The position numbers were made by a program, and so were the translations under genes. A stretch of 64,000 bases of DNA from Hungatella hathewayi WAL-18680 (GTDB taxonomy: Bacteria > Bacillota > Clostridia > Lachnospirales > Lachnospiraceae), in NCBI RefSeq assembly GCF_000235505.1, contig NZ_JH379027.1, forward strand, positions 372,001 to 436,000, written 5' to 3'. A model generated the notes under the pieces. That model was not told where the DNA came from, did not search any database, and was given only the letters and a program-made list of their open reading frames with translations. Position 1 is the first letter of the stretch; each line of letters starts with the position of its first letter. Below are positions 17,041 through 26,591 of the stretch, piece after piece.

Positions 17041-18761
17041 GCTGCAATTCTTCCAAATGTCACCGTATCCGGTATCGACATGGAGCCAAGGCGGTTACTG
17101 CCATGGATGCCTCCGGTCACTTCACCGGCTGCATATAACCCTTTGATTGGTTCCCCTGAGGTGTCTATGACTCTTGCATACTCATCGATCTCTACGCCGC
17201 CCATGGTATGATGGACTGATACAATACAGGAAAACATGATGTAAGGCCCTTGGGATATGGCTTGCAGGTGTTCCGTCCTTCCAAAATCCAAATCATTTCC
17301 GGCGGCTGCAAACTCATTGTATTCCTCTATTGTGTTCCTTACTTCCTCAATTGGAAGCTTAAAATATTCACAGCAGTCCTCCAGACTTCCCCGCGCCAGA
17401 ACTCCCTGCTGGATGCATTTTTCCATCTCCCCTTCATAGAGGTGTTCCAGGTTCATGCTCTTGATGACGCTGCTATCAATTAATTCATAAGCCCTGGCAT
17501 CTGTCTGCTTCAGAATGGCGGCGGAAAGGTTGTCCCTGGTTTCCTTCTCGTCTACAAACCGCTCCCCCTCCTGATTCAAAAGCAGTGCGTTGGCGTTAAT
17601 TCTCGCATAATCCATGAAATAGTAATTGCCCGTCGCCGGATTGTTGACCGGATATAGCTGAATATCTTCCATGCCCACAAGATTGGCTCCGATATCCCGG
17701 GCCATGACAATGCCATCCCCGACGATGGCCGGAGAGTTGGTGGTAGGAATGGACGCGTCCAGCGTTTTCCAGTGGGTGTCATACTCCATTCTCATGTCCA
17801 CATTTGCCCCAAAACCTCCTGTCGTGAGAATCACACCCTTGTGGGCCACATAATCCACGGTTTTTCCCATCCGGACCGCGCGCACACCGGATACCCGCCC
17901 GGCAGAATCACGGATTAATTCCACCGCCCTTGTATTGTAATGCACATCCACTCCAAGCTCTTCCGCCTTCCCAATCAGCGTATCGATATAAGCCGGGCCG
18001 TCTCCCACAGGCCATAGCGTTCTTGGCACACTGTGCCCGCCGTACCAGGACTGGTAGTCCTTATACTCCACGCCCACGAAGTCACGGAGCCAAAGTGCAT
18101 TTTCCAGGGCCTGCTCAGCCAGTATCCGAATCAGTTTTGGGCTGCCTTTTCGACCTCCACCTTCATAAATATCCTGGTAATACAGCTCCTGGCTGTCATC
18201 GAAGACCCCTTCTTCCTGCTGGACCCAGTTTCCGGGGGCGGCATATTCTCCACCTGACATTCTGGTATTTCCGCCCCCAAATGACATCTTTTCCAGCACA
18301 ATAATCCGGGAATCGCTTGTTGAAGCGGCTTCAATTGCCGCGCTGAAGCCCGCCCCGCCTCCGCCGATTATCAGAATGTCACACTCCGTCTGCATATGGT
18401 CCGCGGAATCATTTTCCCGCTCTGCCGTGGCTAAATCCTCCGGAGAATATCCTTTCTCCTCCAAATTCCGTTTGACTGCCTTTAAGAATCGATTGCTGGT
18501 CAGGGTTGCCCCTGATATCACATCCACATCCGGACTGTTTTTGGCAACGATATTATCTGCCAGCTGCACCATGGACTTGCTGAATTCCGGCATTTCGTTG
18601 TGTTCCAAAATTTCGATGTGGGTGATAACGTGATTGTCCACCACCACATCCACGCGGATTTCGCCCGGTTCTCCTGTTTGGCGCCCGGTGGCTGTCAGCC
18701 AGATTCCGGCGGCCGTTATCATCATCAGAACCAGGCACAGTATCCAGCCTTTTCTCTTCAT
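17016..18761 (-). CDS. Membrane-anchored FAD/FMN flavin reductase (fumarate/urocanate reductase family)
   Basis: This 581-residue exported reductase has an N-terminal membrane anchor or uncleaved signal (residues 5-24), an FMN_bind domain (about 30-95) with the SGATLTS site whose Thr would carry covalent FMN, and a FAD_binding_2 domain starting at the dinucleotide motif IIGGGGAGFSA (about 130). The C-terminal VSVHHTMGG and GEVTGGIHG segments match the fumarate reductase flavoprotein family. Such proteins reduce a respiratory acceptor outside the membrane; the acceptor is unknown. Its ATG overlaps the response-regulator stop by 4 bp, so it belongs to the kinase-regulator operon. It has one FMN domain where the divergent paralog has two. 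Confidence 0.88.
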   Translation of the reverse strand: MKRKGWILCLVLMMITAAGIWLTATGRQTGEPGEIRVDVVVDNHVITHIEILEHNEMPEFSKSMVQLADNIVAKNSPDVDVISGATLTSNRFLKAVKRNLEEKGYSPEDLATAERENDSADHMQTECDILIIGGGGAGFSAAIEAASTSDSRIIVLEKMSFGGGNTRMSGGEYAAPGNWVQQEEGVFDDSQELYYQDIYEGGGRKGSPKLIRILAEQALENALWLRDFVGVEYKDYQSWYGGHSVPRTLWPVGDGPAYIDTLIGKAEELGVDVHYNTRAVELIRDSAGRVSGVRAVRMGKTVDYVAHKGVILTTGGFGANVDMRMEYDTHWKTLDASIPTTNSPAIVGDGIVMARDIGANLVGMEDIQLYPVNNPATGNYYFMDYARINANALLLNQEGERFVDEKETRDNLSAAILKQTDARAYELIDSSVIKSMNLEHLYEGEMEKCIQQGVLARGSLEDCCEYFKLPIEEVRNTIEEYNEFAAAGNDLDFGRTEHLQAISQGPYIMFSCIVSVHHTMGGVEIDEYARVIDTSGEPIKGLYAAGEVTGGIHGSNRLGSMSIPDTVTFGRIAAKSAVAER

Positions 18762-19525
18762 GATGTTCCCTCCCCGCCAGTCTCCTGATTTCTCGCCCGA
18801 TAATCGCGGGGGGAATACCCGGTATTCTTTTTAAACACCCGGCTGAAATAATACTGGTCGGAATACCCACATTCCAACGCCACTTCGTGAGAGGTAATCT
18901 CCGGGTTTGACAAGAGCAGACGGGTGGCATGCTTCATCCGGAGCATGGTGATATATTCGTTGAGACTCTTTCCCGTCTGTGATTTTATCAGCTTAAAAAG
19001 GGCGGAATGACTGATATGAAATTCCTGTTCCAAATACTCCGAGGATAAATCTTTATCCGTGTAATGCTCCTGGATATATTCGACTATGCTCTGCCTGCTT
19101 CTTGGCCGCTTCTGCATCGATTTGGAGATAATATTCTGCCGCTCGATTCGGTCGTCAAACTTGGCCACAGCCTGTTTCATAACCTGATAAAAGTCGTGAT
19201 CTTCCACCGGTTTCAATAAATAGAAATCCACACCATGCATAATCGCCTGCTGTGCATACTCAAAATTATCGTAACCCGATATGATGATAATCACACTGGT
19301 GGTGTTGGTCTCGCGTATCTGTTTGATGCACTGAAGCCCGTCAATATGGGGGATGTTGATATCCACCAGAAGGAGGTCGGGAATCAGTTTTTCATATTGT
19401 TCTAAAAGTTCTTTCCCATCTTCCGCCGTTCCCTGAACCACAATATCAAGATTCATGGAAGAGATCTGCCGGGAAATCCCTCTTCGTATCATTTCCTCAT
19501 CATCAGCTACAAGCGCCCGGTACAT
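18758..19525 (-). CDS. AraC-type response regulator (YesN-like)
   Basis: This is a 255-residue response regulator. The receiver domain (residues 1-120) shows the acidic pocket DDEE and the phospho-accepting Asp in LLLVDINIPHIDG. The C terminus carries an AraC-type double helix-turn-helix (HISHSALFKLIKSQTG and ALECGYSDQYYFSRVFKKN). The start at 19525 follows GAGAGGGGG, better than an in-frame ATG 18 bp upstream. It overlaps the kinase 3' end and likely controls the flanking flavin reductases. Confidence 0.92.
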   Translation of the reverse strand: MYRALVADDEEMIRRGISRQISSMNLDIVVQGTAEDGKELLEQYEKLIPDLLLVDINIPHIDGLQCIKQIRETNTTSVIIIISGYDNFEYAQQAIMHGVDFYLLKPVEDHDFYQVMKQAVAKFDDRIERQNIISKSMQKRPRSRQSIVEYIQEHYTDKDLSSEYLEQEFHISHSALFKLIKSQTGKSLNEYITMLRMKHATRLLLSNPEITSHEVALECGYSDQYYFSRVFKKNTGYSPRDYRARNQETGGEGTS

Positions 19526-21243
19526 ATGATTTCCCCCTCTCAACTGGTATGCGGATGGTGACGGTGGTTCCCGTAGAAAGACTACTCTCCACCTTCATTT
19601 CCGCCTTGTCCCCATATGCGGATTTTAACCGCCGCAGCGTATTTACCATTCCAAAATGTTCCTCCGAATCCATGTCTGCAAGTCTTTTTTGCAATGCCTC
19701 CAGACATTCCCTGTCCATGCCGACCCCATTGTCAGCTACGGTGATATAGACGGAGTCCTCTTCCTGCCAGGCTTTGATGGTGATATGGCCGTTAACCCTA
19801 GACGGTTTAATTCCGTGGTAAATAGCATTTTCCACCAACGGCTGGACAATGATTTTCACCGTTATAAAGTCACTGATGGCTTCCTCCATCTCAATCGAGA
19901 AAGACAGCTTTTCCCGGTACCGCATCTTCTGGATATCCAGATAACATCTCGTGTGCTTTAACTCATCCCTCAGGGAGATTTTTTCCTGTCCGTTGACTTA
20001 AAAAGATGCGGAAATAAGTAGATAGTGACGTGATGGCGGCCGCAATATCCTCCGCCCCGTAGTCCTTTGCCATCCATTTCAGGTTGTCCAGGGTGTTGTA
20101 GAGGAAATGCGGCTTTATCTGGGTTTGCAGCGCGATAAACTCCGCCTTCCGCTTCTCGCTCTGCTCCTGGTAAATCGTATCAATCAACCGGGTGATTTCA
20201 TCCAGCATTTTGTTGTAGGACATTCCAAGCTCATAAATTTCATCTTTCGCGGAGGCCGTATCGTAATAGGCTTTCAGATTCCCTTCCTCCACCTGATTCA
20301 TGCAGGTCTGAAGTTCTCTGATGGGATGCATCACCGAGTGGGTCAGGAAGAAACCAAGCCACAGGGTAATCACCAGCAGCAGAACAAACAGAAGAAGACA
20401 TCCCGCCACCATCTCATTGGTGGTTTCCGACAGGGCCCTGTTTTCCACCAGCGTGAATACGAGCCAGGGTGAATAATGGTATACCGGGGAGTAAAACAGC
20501 GTGCAGGGCTGTCCGTCCACATTGGTTACCGCCATCGTACCGGAACTGGTAATGTCCGACACATCCAATTCCGTCAACACCTGTTCTGAGAGATAATGAC
20601 TGTAAAAATAATCCTCATCAGTGGTAATCAACTGGTGGTCACGTCCCATGACCCAGGTTTTCCCGCCGTAAATGGTGTCGGCATTGACAATCTCCTTTAC
20701 CCCCACCGTTGGCACGGCCGAGCAGATGAGCGCCTCTTTTTCACCCCCATATCCCAGTACCGGATAGTAGAACAGAATGACTTCCCGGTTGTTTTTGTTG
20801 ACAATGGGATTGCCGATGATAAACTCCCCGTTCCCCGTATAGGCCTGCCGGTAATCATGGTAATTCATCAATTCCTCGGTGGCTTCGCTGTTAATCCAGC
20901 AGAATCCATTTTTCCCAATATAGGAAAATGTCTCCATGGTCTCCCCGTTTTGAGAGTATAAATCAGTAAACCGCCCAATCAGAGGCGTGATTTCCCGCAC
21001 ATCCATGGAAGTAAACGCCGGTATGGCAGAAATAATCCGGTATTCCACCGCTTTTTTATTAATCCAGCTTCCTACCTCATTGGATTTGGACTCCACAATC
21101 TGACTGATGGTAAATTCGGTATGATTGATATTTCGTGGTTTTATAACCTGGTTGATATAGAGTAGAAGAGACCCAAAAATCAGAAACAGGCAGATTGAAA
21201 AAAACATAACAATTTTCCATTTGATATTCATGTTTAATTTCAT
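19503..21243 (-). pseudogene. YesM-like sensor histidine kinase, frameshifted
   Basis: Two frames together make a complete two-transmembrane sensor kinase. The first 426 residues hold the extracellular sensor (about 35-270), HAMP region and the phospho-accepting His in QTQIKPHFLYNTLDNL. That frame then ends prematurely. The N box (QPLVENAIYHGIK) and G box (NGVGM) are in another frame ending at 19503. Near 19992-19996 the minus strand reads AGTCAACGGACAG; removing one C restores SNGQEKISLRDELKHTRCYL, the expected family sequence. It is either a recent one-base insertion or a sequencing error. Confidence 0.85.
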
Positions 21244-21287
21244 CTTTATCCCCCAAAAGCGAACGTATCCTGCTGTTATGTCTGTTC

Positions 21288-21317
21288 ATTATACCAGTTC
21301 CCCCGGATGGATTGCAA
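21288..21317 (-). promoter_or_regulatory. Sigma-A promoter for kinase/regulator/reductase operon
   Basis: On the minus strand TTGCAA, 18 bp and a perfect TATAAT lie about 50 bp upstream of the kinase start. Confidence 0.7.
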
Positions 21318-21390
21318 GATAATTGCATCATGACCGCGATTTTGGCTGGACAGCTATACAAAAGTACAAGTTTTCGACACATTAGTCCAT

Positions 21391-21418
21391 TTTACCGGAA
21401 AACACTTGTTGGTATAAT
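21391..21418 (+). promoter_or_regulatory. Promoter for lipoprotein flavin reductase
   Basis: TTTACC, 16 bp and a perfect TATAAT lie about 30 bp upstream of the coding start. The weak -35 fits positive control, perhaps by the adjacent response regulator. Confidence 0.6.
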
Positions 21419-21448
21419 AAGTTAAAGATTTAACAAATGGAGGTAATT

Positions 21449-23548
21449 ATGAGACGGAAATTAGCTTTTTTATTGGCGGCATCCATGGTTTTGGCCGGGT
21501 GCAGTGCGAAGACTTCCCAAAAGGAACCGGAGCAGTCTGTGGCGGAAACAGAATCCACCGCGTCAGAGGGCATGTATAAGGCCGGAACCTATGAAGGAAG
21601 CGCAGAGGGATTTGGGGGACCTTTGACGGTCAAGGTGACATTGACCGATGACAGCATCGAGAAGGTTGAGGTGGTTTCCCACGGCGAGACAGAAGGAGTC
21701 GGAACAAAGGCGATTGATGCCCTTCCGGCAGTCATTGTGGAACAGAATTCTCTGGATGTGGATATGATAGCGGGGGCAACGATTTCTTCCAAGGCCATTA
21801 TCACGGCGGTGAAAGACGCTATGAAAGACTTTATCCAGACAGATTCCACACCTTTAGCGGACGGCGTTTATACTGGAGAGGCCACGGGCTACCAGGGACC
21901 GCTGAAACTGGAAGTGACCATCGCAGACGGTAAGATTGATGATATCAAAATTCTGGAGCATGTGGAGACAGAGGGCATCGGTACAAAAGCTCTGAAGGCA
22001 GTACCGGAGCGGATTATAGAGAACCAGTCCATTGCTGTGGATGCACTTTCCGGCGCCACATCGAGCAGTAAGGCGGTATTGGCAGCGGTGACCAGCGCAT
22101 TGGAGACGGCAAATGCAGATTTATCGGTATTTATGAATAAACCGGTGATGGAAAAAGGCGAAGCAGTGACCGTGGATGCGGATGTGGTTATCATCGGCGC
22201 CGGCGGAGCCGGAATCACGGCAGCGATTGAGGCCAAGAACCAGGGCGCTGAGAAGGTAGCCGTGATTGAGAAGATGGATATCACCGGTGGAAATACCAGA
22301 ATGTCCGGAGGCGAGTTTGCGGCTCCAGGCAACTGGATTCAGATAAAGGAAGGCATCACGGACGACAGCGTGGACCAGTACTACGAAGATATTTTAAAGG
22401 GCGGATACAACCTGGCCAATCCTAAATTAGTCCGCATTATTGCAGAGCAGGCGCTCCCGACCGCTGTCTGGTTAAGAGATGAGATTGGCGTTAAATTCCG
22501 CGATAATCAGAGCTGGTATGGAGGACATGCCGTGGCACGTACTCTGTGGCCGGAAGGCGATGGCCCTGCTTACGTGGATACACTGGAGGCCAAGGCCCGC
22601 CAGCTTGGCGCGGAGTTCTACCTTCAGACAGAGGCGACCAGTTTACTGACAGACGAATCTGGGAAAATAGCCGGCGTCAAGGCCGTACATAAGAGCGGAA
22701 CGGAGTACACCTTCAACGCTTCTTCCGGTGTTATCGTCGCGACAGGCGGTTTTGGTGCCAATGTGGAAATGCGTGAGGAGTACAATACCTTATGGCCGAC
22801 TCTGGATGAGTCCATTCCAACCACAAACAGCCCGGCTATCACCGGCGACGGTATCCGCATGGCGCTGGATGCAGGCGCTAACGTTGTAGGCATGGATAAG
22901 ATTCAGCTCTACCCGGTAAACAATCCTGCAACCGGTAATTACTATTACATCGATTATGCAAGATTAAATTCCACGGCTCTTCTCGTAAACAAAGAAGGAC
23001 ACCGTTTCGTCAATGAGAAGGGAACCCGTGATGTCATCTCCGATGCGACCTTAAAGCAGACGGACAGCATGGTTTACGAGATTATCGACGCCGATGTGGT
23101 TGCGGAGCAGAAGCTGTACGAAGAATACCAGGCAGAAATTGACCAGTGCCTGAAGAAAGGTGTTCTGGCGATTGGAACATTAGATGAAGTATGTGCTCAT
23201 TTTGATGTTCCTGCAGAAGAGGTGAAAAAGAGCATTGAGCGCTATAACAGCCTGGTGGAATCCGGTGAGGACACCGATTTTGGCCGTACGGATAACTTCA
23301 ACAAAATTGGGGATGGTCCTTACTTCATGTTCTCCAGCGTTGTGTCGGTTCACCATACCATGGGTGGTTTGGAAATCGATGAGCTGGCCCGTGTGATTGA
23401 CAAAAACGGGGACGCTATTCCGGGACTTTACGCTGCCGGAGAGGTAACCGGCGGTATCCATGGTGGAAATCGTCTCGGCTCCGTTGCAGTACCGGATACG
23501 GCTATCTTCGGCAGAATCGCCGCGGAAAGCTGTGTAAAACAAAAATAA
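21449..23548 (+). CDS. Lipoprotein flavin reductase with two FMN-binding domains
   Basis: This 699-residue secreted lipoprotein starts at 21449 because ATGGAGGTAATT supplies the RBS, and the product then opens with a lipoprotein signal ending LAGC (Cys at residue 18). Two FMN_bind domains follow (about 45-130 and 140-230) with covalent-FMN sites AGATISS and SGATSSS, then a FAD_binding_2 reductase domain (about 250-695; VVIIGAGGAGITAAIEA). It is homologous to the 581-residue protein across the divergent regulator. It resembles extracellular flavinylated reductases used in anaerobic respiration; the acceptor is unknown. Confidence 0.9.
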   Translation: MRRKLAFLLAASMVLAGCSAKTSQKEPEQSVAETESTASEGMYKAGTYEGSAEGFGGPLTVKVTLTDDSIEKVEVVSHGETEGVGTKAIDALPAVIVEQNSLDVDMIAGATISSKAIITAVKDAMKDFIQTDSTPLADGVYTGEATGYQGPLKLEVTIADGKIDDIKILEHVETEGIGTKALKAVPERIIENQSIAVDALSGATSSSKAVLAAVTSALETANADLSVFMNKPVMEKGEAVTVDADVVIIGAGGAGITAAIEAKNQGAEKVAVIEKMDITGGNTRMSGGEFAAPGNWIQIKEGITDDSVDQYYEDILKGGYNLANPKLVRIIAEQALPTAVWLRDEIGVKFRDNQSWYGGHAVARTLWPEGDGPAYVDTLEAKARQLGAEFYLQTEATSLLTDESGKIAGVKAVHKSGTEYTFNASSGVIVATGGFGANVEMREEYNTLWPTLDESIPTTNSPAITGDGIRMALDAGANVVGMDKIQLYPVNNPATGNYYYIDYARLNSTALLVNKEGHRFVNEKGTRDVISDATLKQTDSMVYEIIDADVVAEQKLYEEYQAEIDQCLKKGVLAIGTLDEVCAHFDVPAEEVKKSIERYNSLVESGEDTDFGRTDNFNKIGDGPYFMFSSVVSVHHTMGGLEIDELARVIDKNGDAIPGLYAAGEVTGGIHGGNRLGSVAVPDTAIFGRIAAESCVKQK

Positions 23549-23555
23549 TTTGATG

Positions 23556-23592
23556 AAGTCCGCCTGCCCAACTCTCCTGGCAGGCGGATTTC
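23556..23592 (+). terminator. Terminator after flavin reductase
   Basis: GTCCGCCTGCC pairs with GGCAGGCGGAT, and T-rich sequence follows. Confidence 0.8.
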
Positions 23593-23645
23593 ATTTGATG
23601 GAAGAAAATTCCTTTCTTAGTTGCTTTTTTTTGATAAAAAAGTAC

Positions 23646-23674
23646 TTGCAAAAATAAAAAAGTTATGCTAGAAT
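23646..23674 (+). promoter_or_regulatory. Sigma-A promoter for tRNA-Gly (GCC)
   Basis: TTGCAA, 17 bp and TAGAAT end about 37 bp before the tRNA. Confidence 0.7.
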
Positions 23675-23711
23675 TTAGCTTGTTGTTGAGAGCATCTTAA
23701 CAATTAGCTAT

Positions 23712-23784
23712 GCGCGAGTGGCTCAGTTGGTGGAGCGCGACCTTGCCAAGGTCGAGGCCGCGGGTTCGAGTCCCGTCTCGCGCT
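23712..23784 (+). tRNA. tRNA-Gly (GCC)
   Basis: The acceptor stem is GCGCGAG/CTCGCGC. The anticodon stem CGACC/GGTCG encloses TTGCCAA, giving anticodon GCC. CCA is not encoded. Confidence 0.97.
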
Positions 23785-23792
23785 CTTTTTAT

Positions 23793-23815
23793 GCCCAGTA
23801 GATACTGGGCTTTTT
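23793..23815 (+). terminator. Terminator after tRNA-Gly
   Basis: GCCCAGTA/TACTGGGC is followed by five T residues. Confidence 0.9.
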
Positions 23816-23859
23816 GTTTATCATGATGTATGTCGTGCTGCATGAAGAGGGGGATGGAT

Positions 23860-24582
23860 ATGAACTGGGAACCATGGACGGGGTGTTACAGGGCCAGCGA
23901 GGGCTGTGCGAATTGTTATTTTTATGGGCCGCATGCGAAGCGGTATGGGCAGAATACGATAGAGAAGACGGACAAATTTGACTGGCCTGTCAGGAAGAAT
24001 GCAAAAGGGGAGTATAACATAAAAGGAAATAAGATTCTTGCGACCTGTTTTGCGACGGACTTTTTTCTTCCGGAGGCGGATGAGTGGAGGAAGGAAGCCT
24101 GGGCCATGATCAAAGAGAGAACGGATATTGACTTTTTGATATTGACGAAGCGGATTGACCGTTTCCTGGTATCACTTCCGTCGGACTGGGGAGACGGATA
24201 TGACAATATTAATATTGGGTGCACGGTGGAGAACCAGAAATTGGCAGATGAGAGACTGCCCCTGTTTTTATCTTACCCGATAAAGAGGCGATTTATCGCC
24301 TGTGCGCCGCTTCTGGAGGCCATTGATTTGACACCTTATCTTCACGGGGTAGACCATGTGAGCGTAGGCGGAGAGACCGGGCGGGAGGCCAGAGAATGCA
24401 ATTACGACTGGGTGCTGGATATCCGGGAGCAGTGCGTAAAGGCGAATGTGACCTTCTGGTTTAAGAACACGGGTTCGCTTTTTCGGCGTGATGGGGAGTT
24501 GAAAAAGATAAATCCCTTCAAGGAGACTGGAATGGCGAAGGAGCTGGGGATTAGTATATTGGACGGGAAACGATTGTTTTAA
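23860..24582 (+). CDS. DUF5131 (phage Gp37/Gp68-like) protein
   Basis: This 240-residue protein matches DUF5131, a family named after phage proteins and also common on bacterial chromosomes. The N-terminal cysteines in TGCYRASEGCANCYFYG resemble an iron-sulfur site of radical-SAM-like folds; that relation is inference. The start at 23860 sits 7 bp after AGAGGGGG; upstream in-frame ATGs at 23830, 23842 and 23854 lack a usable RBS. It lies alone after tRNA-Gly and before a terminator. No other phage gene is nearby. Function unknown. Confidence 0.8.
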   Translation: MNWEPWTGCYRASEGCANCYFYGPHAKRYGQNTIEKTDKFDWPVRKNAKGEYNIKGNKILATCFATDFFLPEADEWRKEAWAMIKERTDIDFLILTKRIDRFLVSLPSDWGDGYDNINIGCTVENQKLADERLPLFLSYPIKRRFIACAPLLEAIDLTPYLHGVDHVSVGGETGREARECNYDWVLDIREQCVKANVTFWFKNTGSLFRRDGELKKINPFKETGMAKELGISILDGKRLF

Positions 24583-24584
24583 CA

Positions 24585-24639
24585 AGCAGTAAAAAGATAA
24601 CATGTAATTTTCTATGTGTTATCTTTTTACTGCTTTTTT
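24585..24639. terminator. Bidirectional terminator between convergent genes
   Basis: AGCAGTAAAAAGATAACA pairs with TGTTATCTTTTTACTGCT with a short loop and a T run; it serves the DUF5131 gene and the convergent ABC permease gene. Confidence 0.85.
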
Positions 24640-24646
24640 CCGTTCT

Positions 24647-25723
24647 TTAAGCCACCTGATGGGTGGAAAACGTATGCCGGCAGAAGAAAACAGAGCCGGT
24701 GCCAACCACGATGGCCAGCAGCAGGATTGCCCAGAACAGGGAATATTCTGTTCCGGCGATGGAGAAACCGCCTGCTTTTAAGAACTGGGAGATATTCATG
24801 CTGTTGACGGGCATCACGGCGATGAAACGCTTCAGTGCCGGATTGCCCGGATTCAAAAACATCGGTACCACATAAACAGCAGTTACTGCCACGATGGAGG
24901 TAAAAGAGGTTTTGCTGACAGCGGAAAATGCCAGCACCAGCCCATTTAGTGTCAAAGTGGAGAGGATGGAGGCACCGCTCATCAGCAGAGCCGCCTCATA
25001 ACATTTTAACGGCTTTCGAACCCTGGTATAGAGAAGCAGTTCACTGAGCTGAATGTCTGAGTTCCATCCTACAAACCCCTTCGCCAGAAAGAGCATGGAA
25101 AATCCGAGCGCCAGGATTGTGATGACCAGAAACAGGGAGAACAGGAAGGAGGCGATGATTTTTGCTTTCACGCACTGCCGTTTTCCCTTTTCAGAGGTCA
25201 GAATCAGGGCATCCATTCCGCTTGTGTACTCTTCCGAAAACACAGGAGAGATGACAATGATTATGACTAGTCCTGCCAGCAAAACCACATAGGACATGCT
25301 GTAAAGGAGCGCCTCCCACCGGGAGGAAAAACCAAGAACCAGCGGTTCTTCAAATTCGGGAAATGCCTCCGCCACCGTCTTCCCATTCCAGGACCCGTCC
25401 GCATTGGCAAATACGCTGGCAATTGGCGTGTAAACCTGGTTAAGAATATCGAGCTGTGAGTCCACCGTGCCTGAAAATTCATTCAGGATTTCCTGTACCT
25501 TCTCATCGGTCAGCGCTCCCTGATAGCGCAGTGTCAGCTCCTCGTTGTAATCAGCCGCCTCCTGCCCGAAAAGCATCTCTCCGCTGGGCAGTCTCGCCCA
25601 TTCGTTTCCGGAGACCCAGGAAAACAGCATCACTATCATGATCACACTGAATAATCCAAGTGTGACATAGACCAGTTTTTTCTTTAACAATTTCGTCATC
25701 TCAAATCGCACCAGTTGTCCCAT
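24647..25723 (-). CDS. ABC-2 type transporter permease
   Basis: This 358-residue membrane protein has one N-terminal helix (about residues 18-38), a large extracytoplasmic loop (about 45-130) and five further helices, the layout of ABC-2 permeases. The start at 25723 is preferred because GAGGAGG lies 6 bp upstream; it overlaps the ATPase gene by 23 bp. It would form an exporter with the adjacent ATPase in a module led by a sigma factor. The exported substrate is unknown; lipids or peptide antibiotics are typical. Confidence 0.87.
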   Translation of the reverse strand: MGQLVRFEMTKLLKKKLVYVTLGLFSVIMIVMLFSWVSGNEWARLPSGEMLFGQEAADYNEELTLRYQGALTDEKVQEILNEFSGTVDSQLDILNQVYTPIASVFANADGSWNGKTVAEAFPEFEEPLVLGFSSRWEALLYSMSYVVLLAGLVIIIVISPVFSEEYTSGMDALILTSEKGKRQCVKAKIIASFLFSLFLVITILALGFSMLFLAKGFVGWNSDIQLSELLLYTRVRKPLKCYEAALLMSGASILSTLTLNGLVLAFSAVSKTSFTSIVAVTAVYVVPMFLNPGNPALKRFIAVMPVNSMNISQFLKAGGFSIAGTEYSLFWAILLLAIVVGTGSVFFCRHTFSTHQVA

Positions 25724-26591
25724 ATCCATCCTCCTCATTAAAATAATACAGATATAAATCTTCCAGATTCGGTTTCACCGGTATTGCGTCCGGAGCAGGT
25801 TTTTCTTTTGCAATTACCCGCAAAACCGCATTATTTCCCTCATTTCTCAGATTGCCGATCACATATCGCTCCGTCCATCGATGGACCTGCTGTTCCGGCA
25901 CCCGGCATTCCCACACATATCCGCTGACTTCCTCCGTCACCCGCTCCGGACTTCCACGGTGGATGAGCTGGCCGGCCTTCATCACCAGTATTTCGTTGGC
26001 GATATACTCGATATCGGACACAATGTGGGTGGAGAGCAGGACAATCTTGTCATTGGAGAAGGAGCTGAGCAGATTGCGGAATTTCACCCGCTCTTTTGGG
26101 TCAAGGCCCGATGTGGGTTCATCCAGTATCAGAATTTTGGGGTCATTTAACATGGCCTGGGCAATTCCCAGCCGCTGTTTCATTCCACCGGAAAATGTCC
26201 TGATTTTTTTATCTTTCACATCCATAAGCCCGGTTGTCTCCAGAAGTTCCATGGATTTTGTCACGGCGGCGGTTTTGCTTAATCCTTTCAGGGAAGACAT
26301 GTACATGAGAAATTTAAACGCCGTGAATTCCGGGTAATAACCGAAGTTCTGTGGCAGGTATCCCAGTATGCACCGGTACTGTTCCCCCATGTCTTCGATG
26401 GGCTGGCCGTCGTAATAAATCTGGCCGGATGTGGGGCGGTTGATGCCGCAGAGCATCCGCATCAGAGACGTTTTCCCGGCTCCGTTGGCTCCGAGGAGTC
26501 CATAAACCCCGGCTTTCAGCGTGCATTCCATTCGGTCCACCGCGATTTTGCTGCCATAACGTTTGGTTAATCGGTCGATTCGAAGTTCCAT
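25701..26591 (-). CDS. ABC transporter ATP-binding protein
   Basis: This 296-residue ATPase has Walker A (GANGAGKTS, about residues 35-43), the signature TFSGGMKQRLGIAQ, Walker B ILILDEPTSGLDP and the H-loop LLSTHIV. The accessory C-terminal domain (about 215-296) is typical of BcrA/CcmA-type exporters. Its RBS AAGGAGGAA lies inside the preceding gene, which overlaps it by 25 bp, so the four genes of this module are probably translationally coupled. Confidence 0.93.
   Translation of the reverse strand: MELRIDRLTKRYGSKIAVDRMECTLKAGVYGLLGANGAGKTSLMRMLCGINRPTSGQIYYDGQPIEDMGEQYRCILGYLPQNFGYYPEFTAFKFLMYMSSLKGLSKTAAVTKSMELLETTGLMDVKDKKIRTFSGGMKQRLGIAQAMLNDPKILILDEPTSGLDPKERVKFRNLLSSFSNDKIVLLSTHIVSDIEYIANEILVMKAGQLIHRGSPERVTEEVSGYVWECRVPEQQVHRWTERYVIGNLRNEGNNAVLRVIAKEKPAPDAIPVKPNLEDLYLYYFNEEDGYGTTGAI

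Noticed and set aside
23712-24582. Integrated phage remnant at tRNA-Gly suggested by the phage-named DUF5131.
   Set aside because: No integrase, no repeated tRNA end and no other phage gene are visible.
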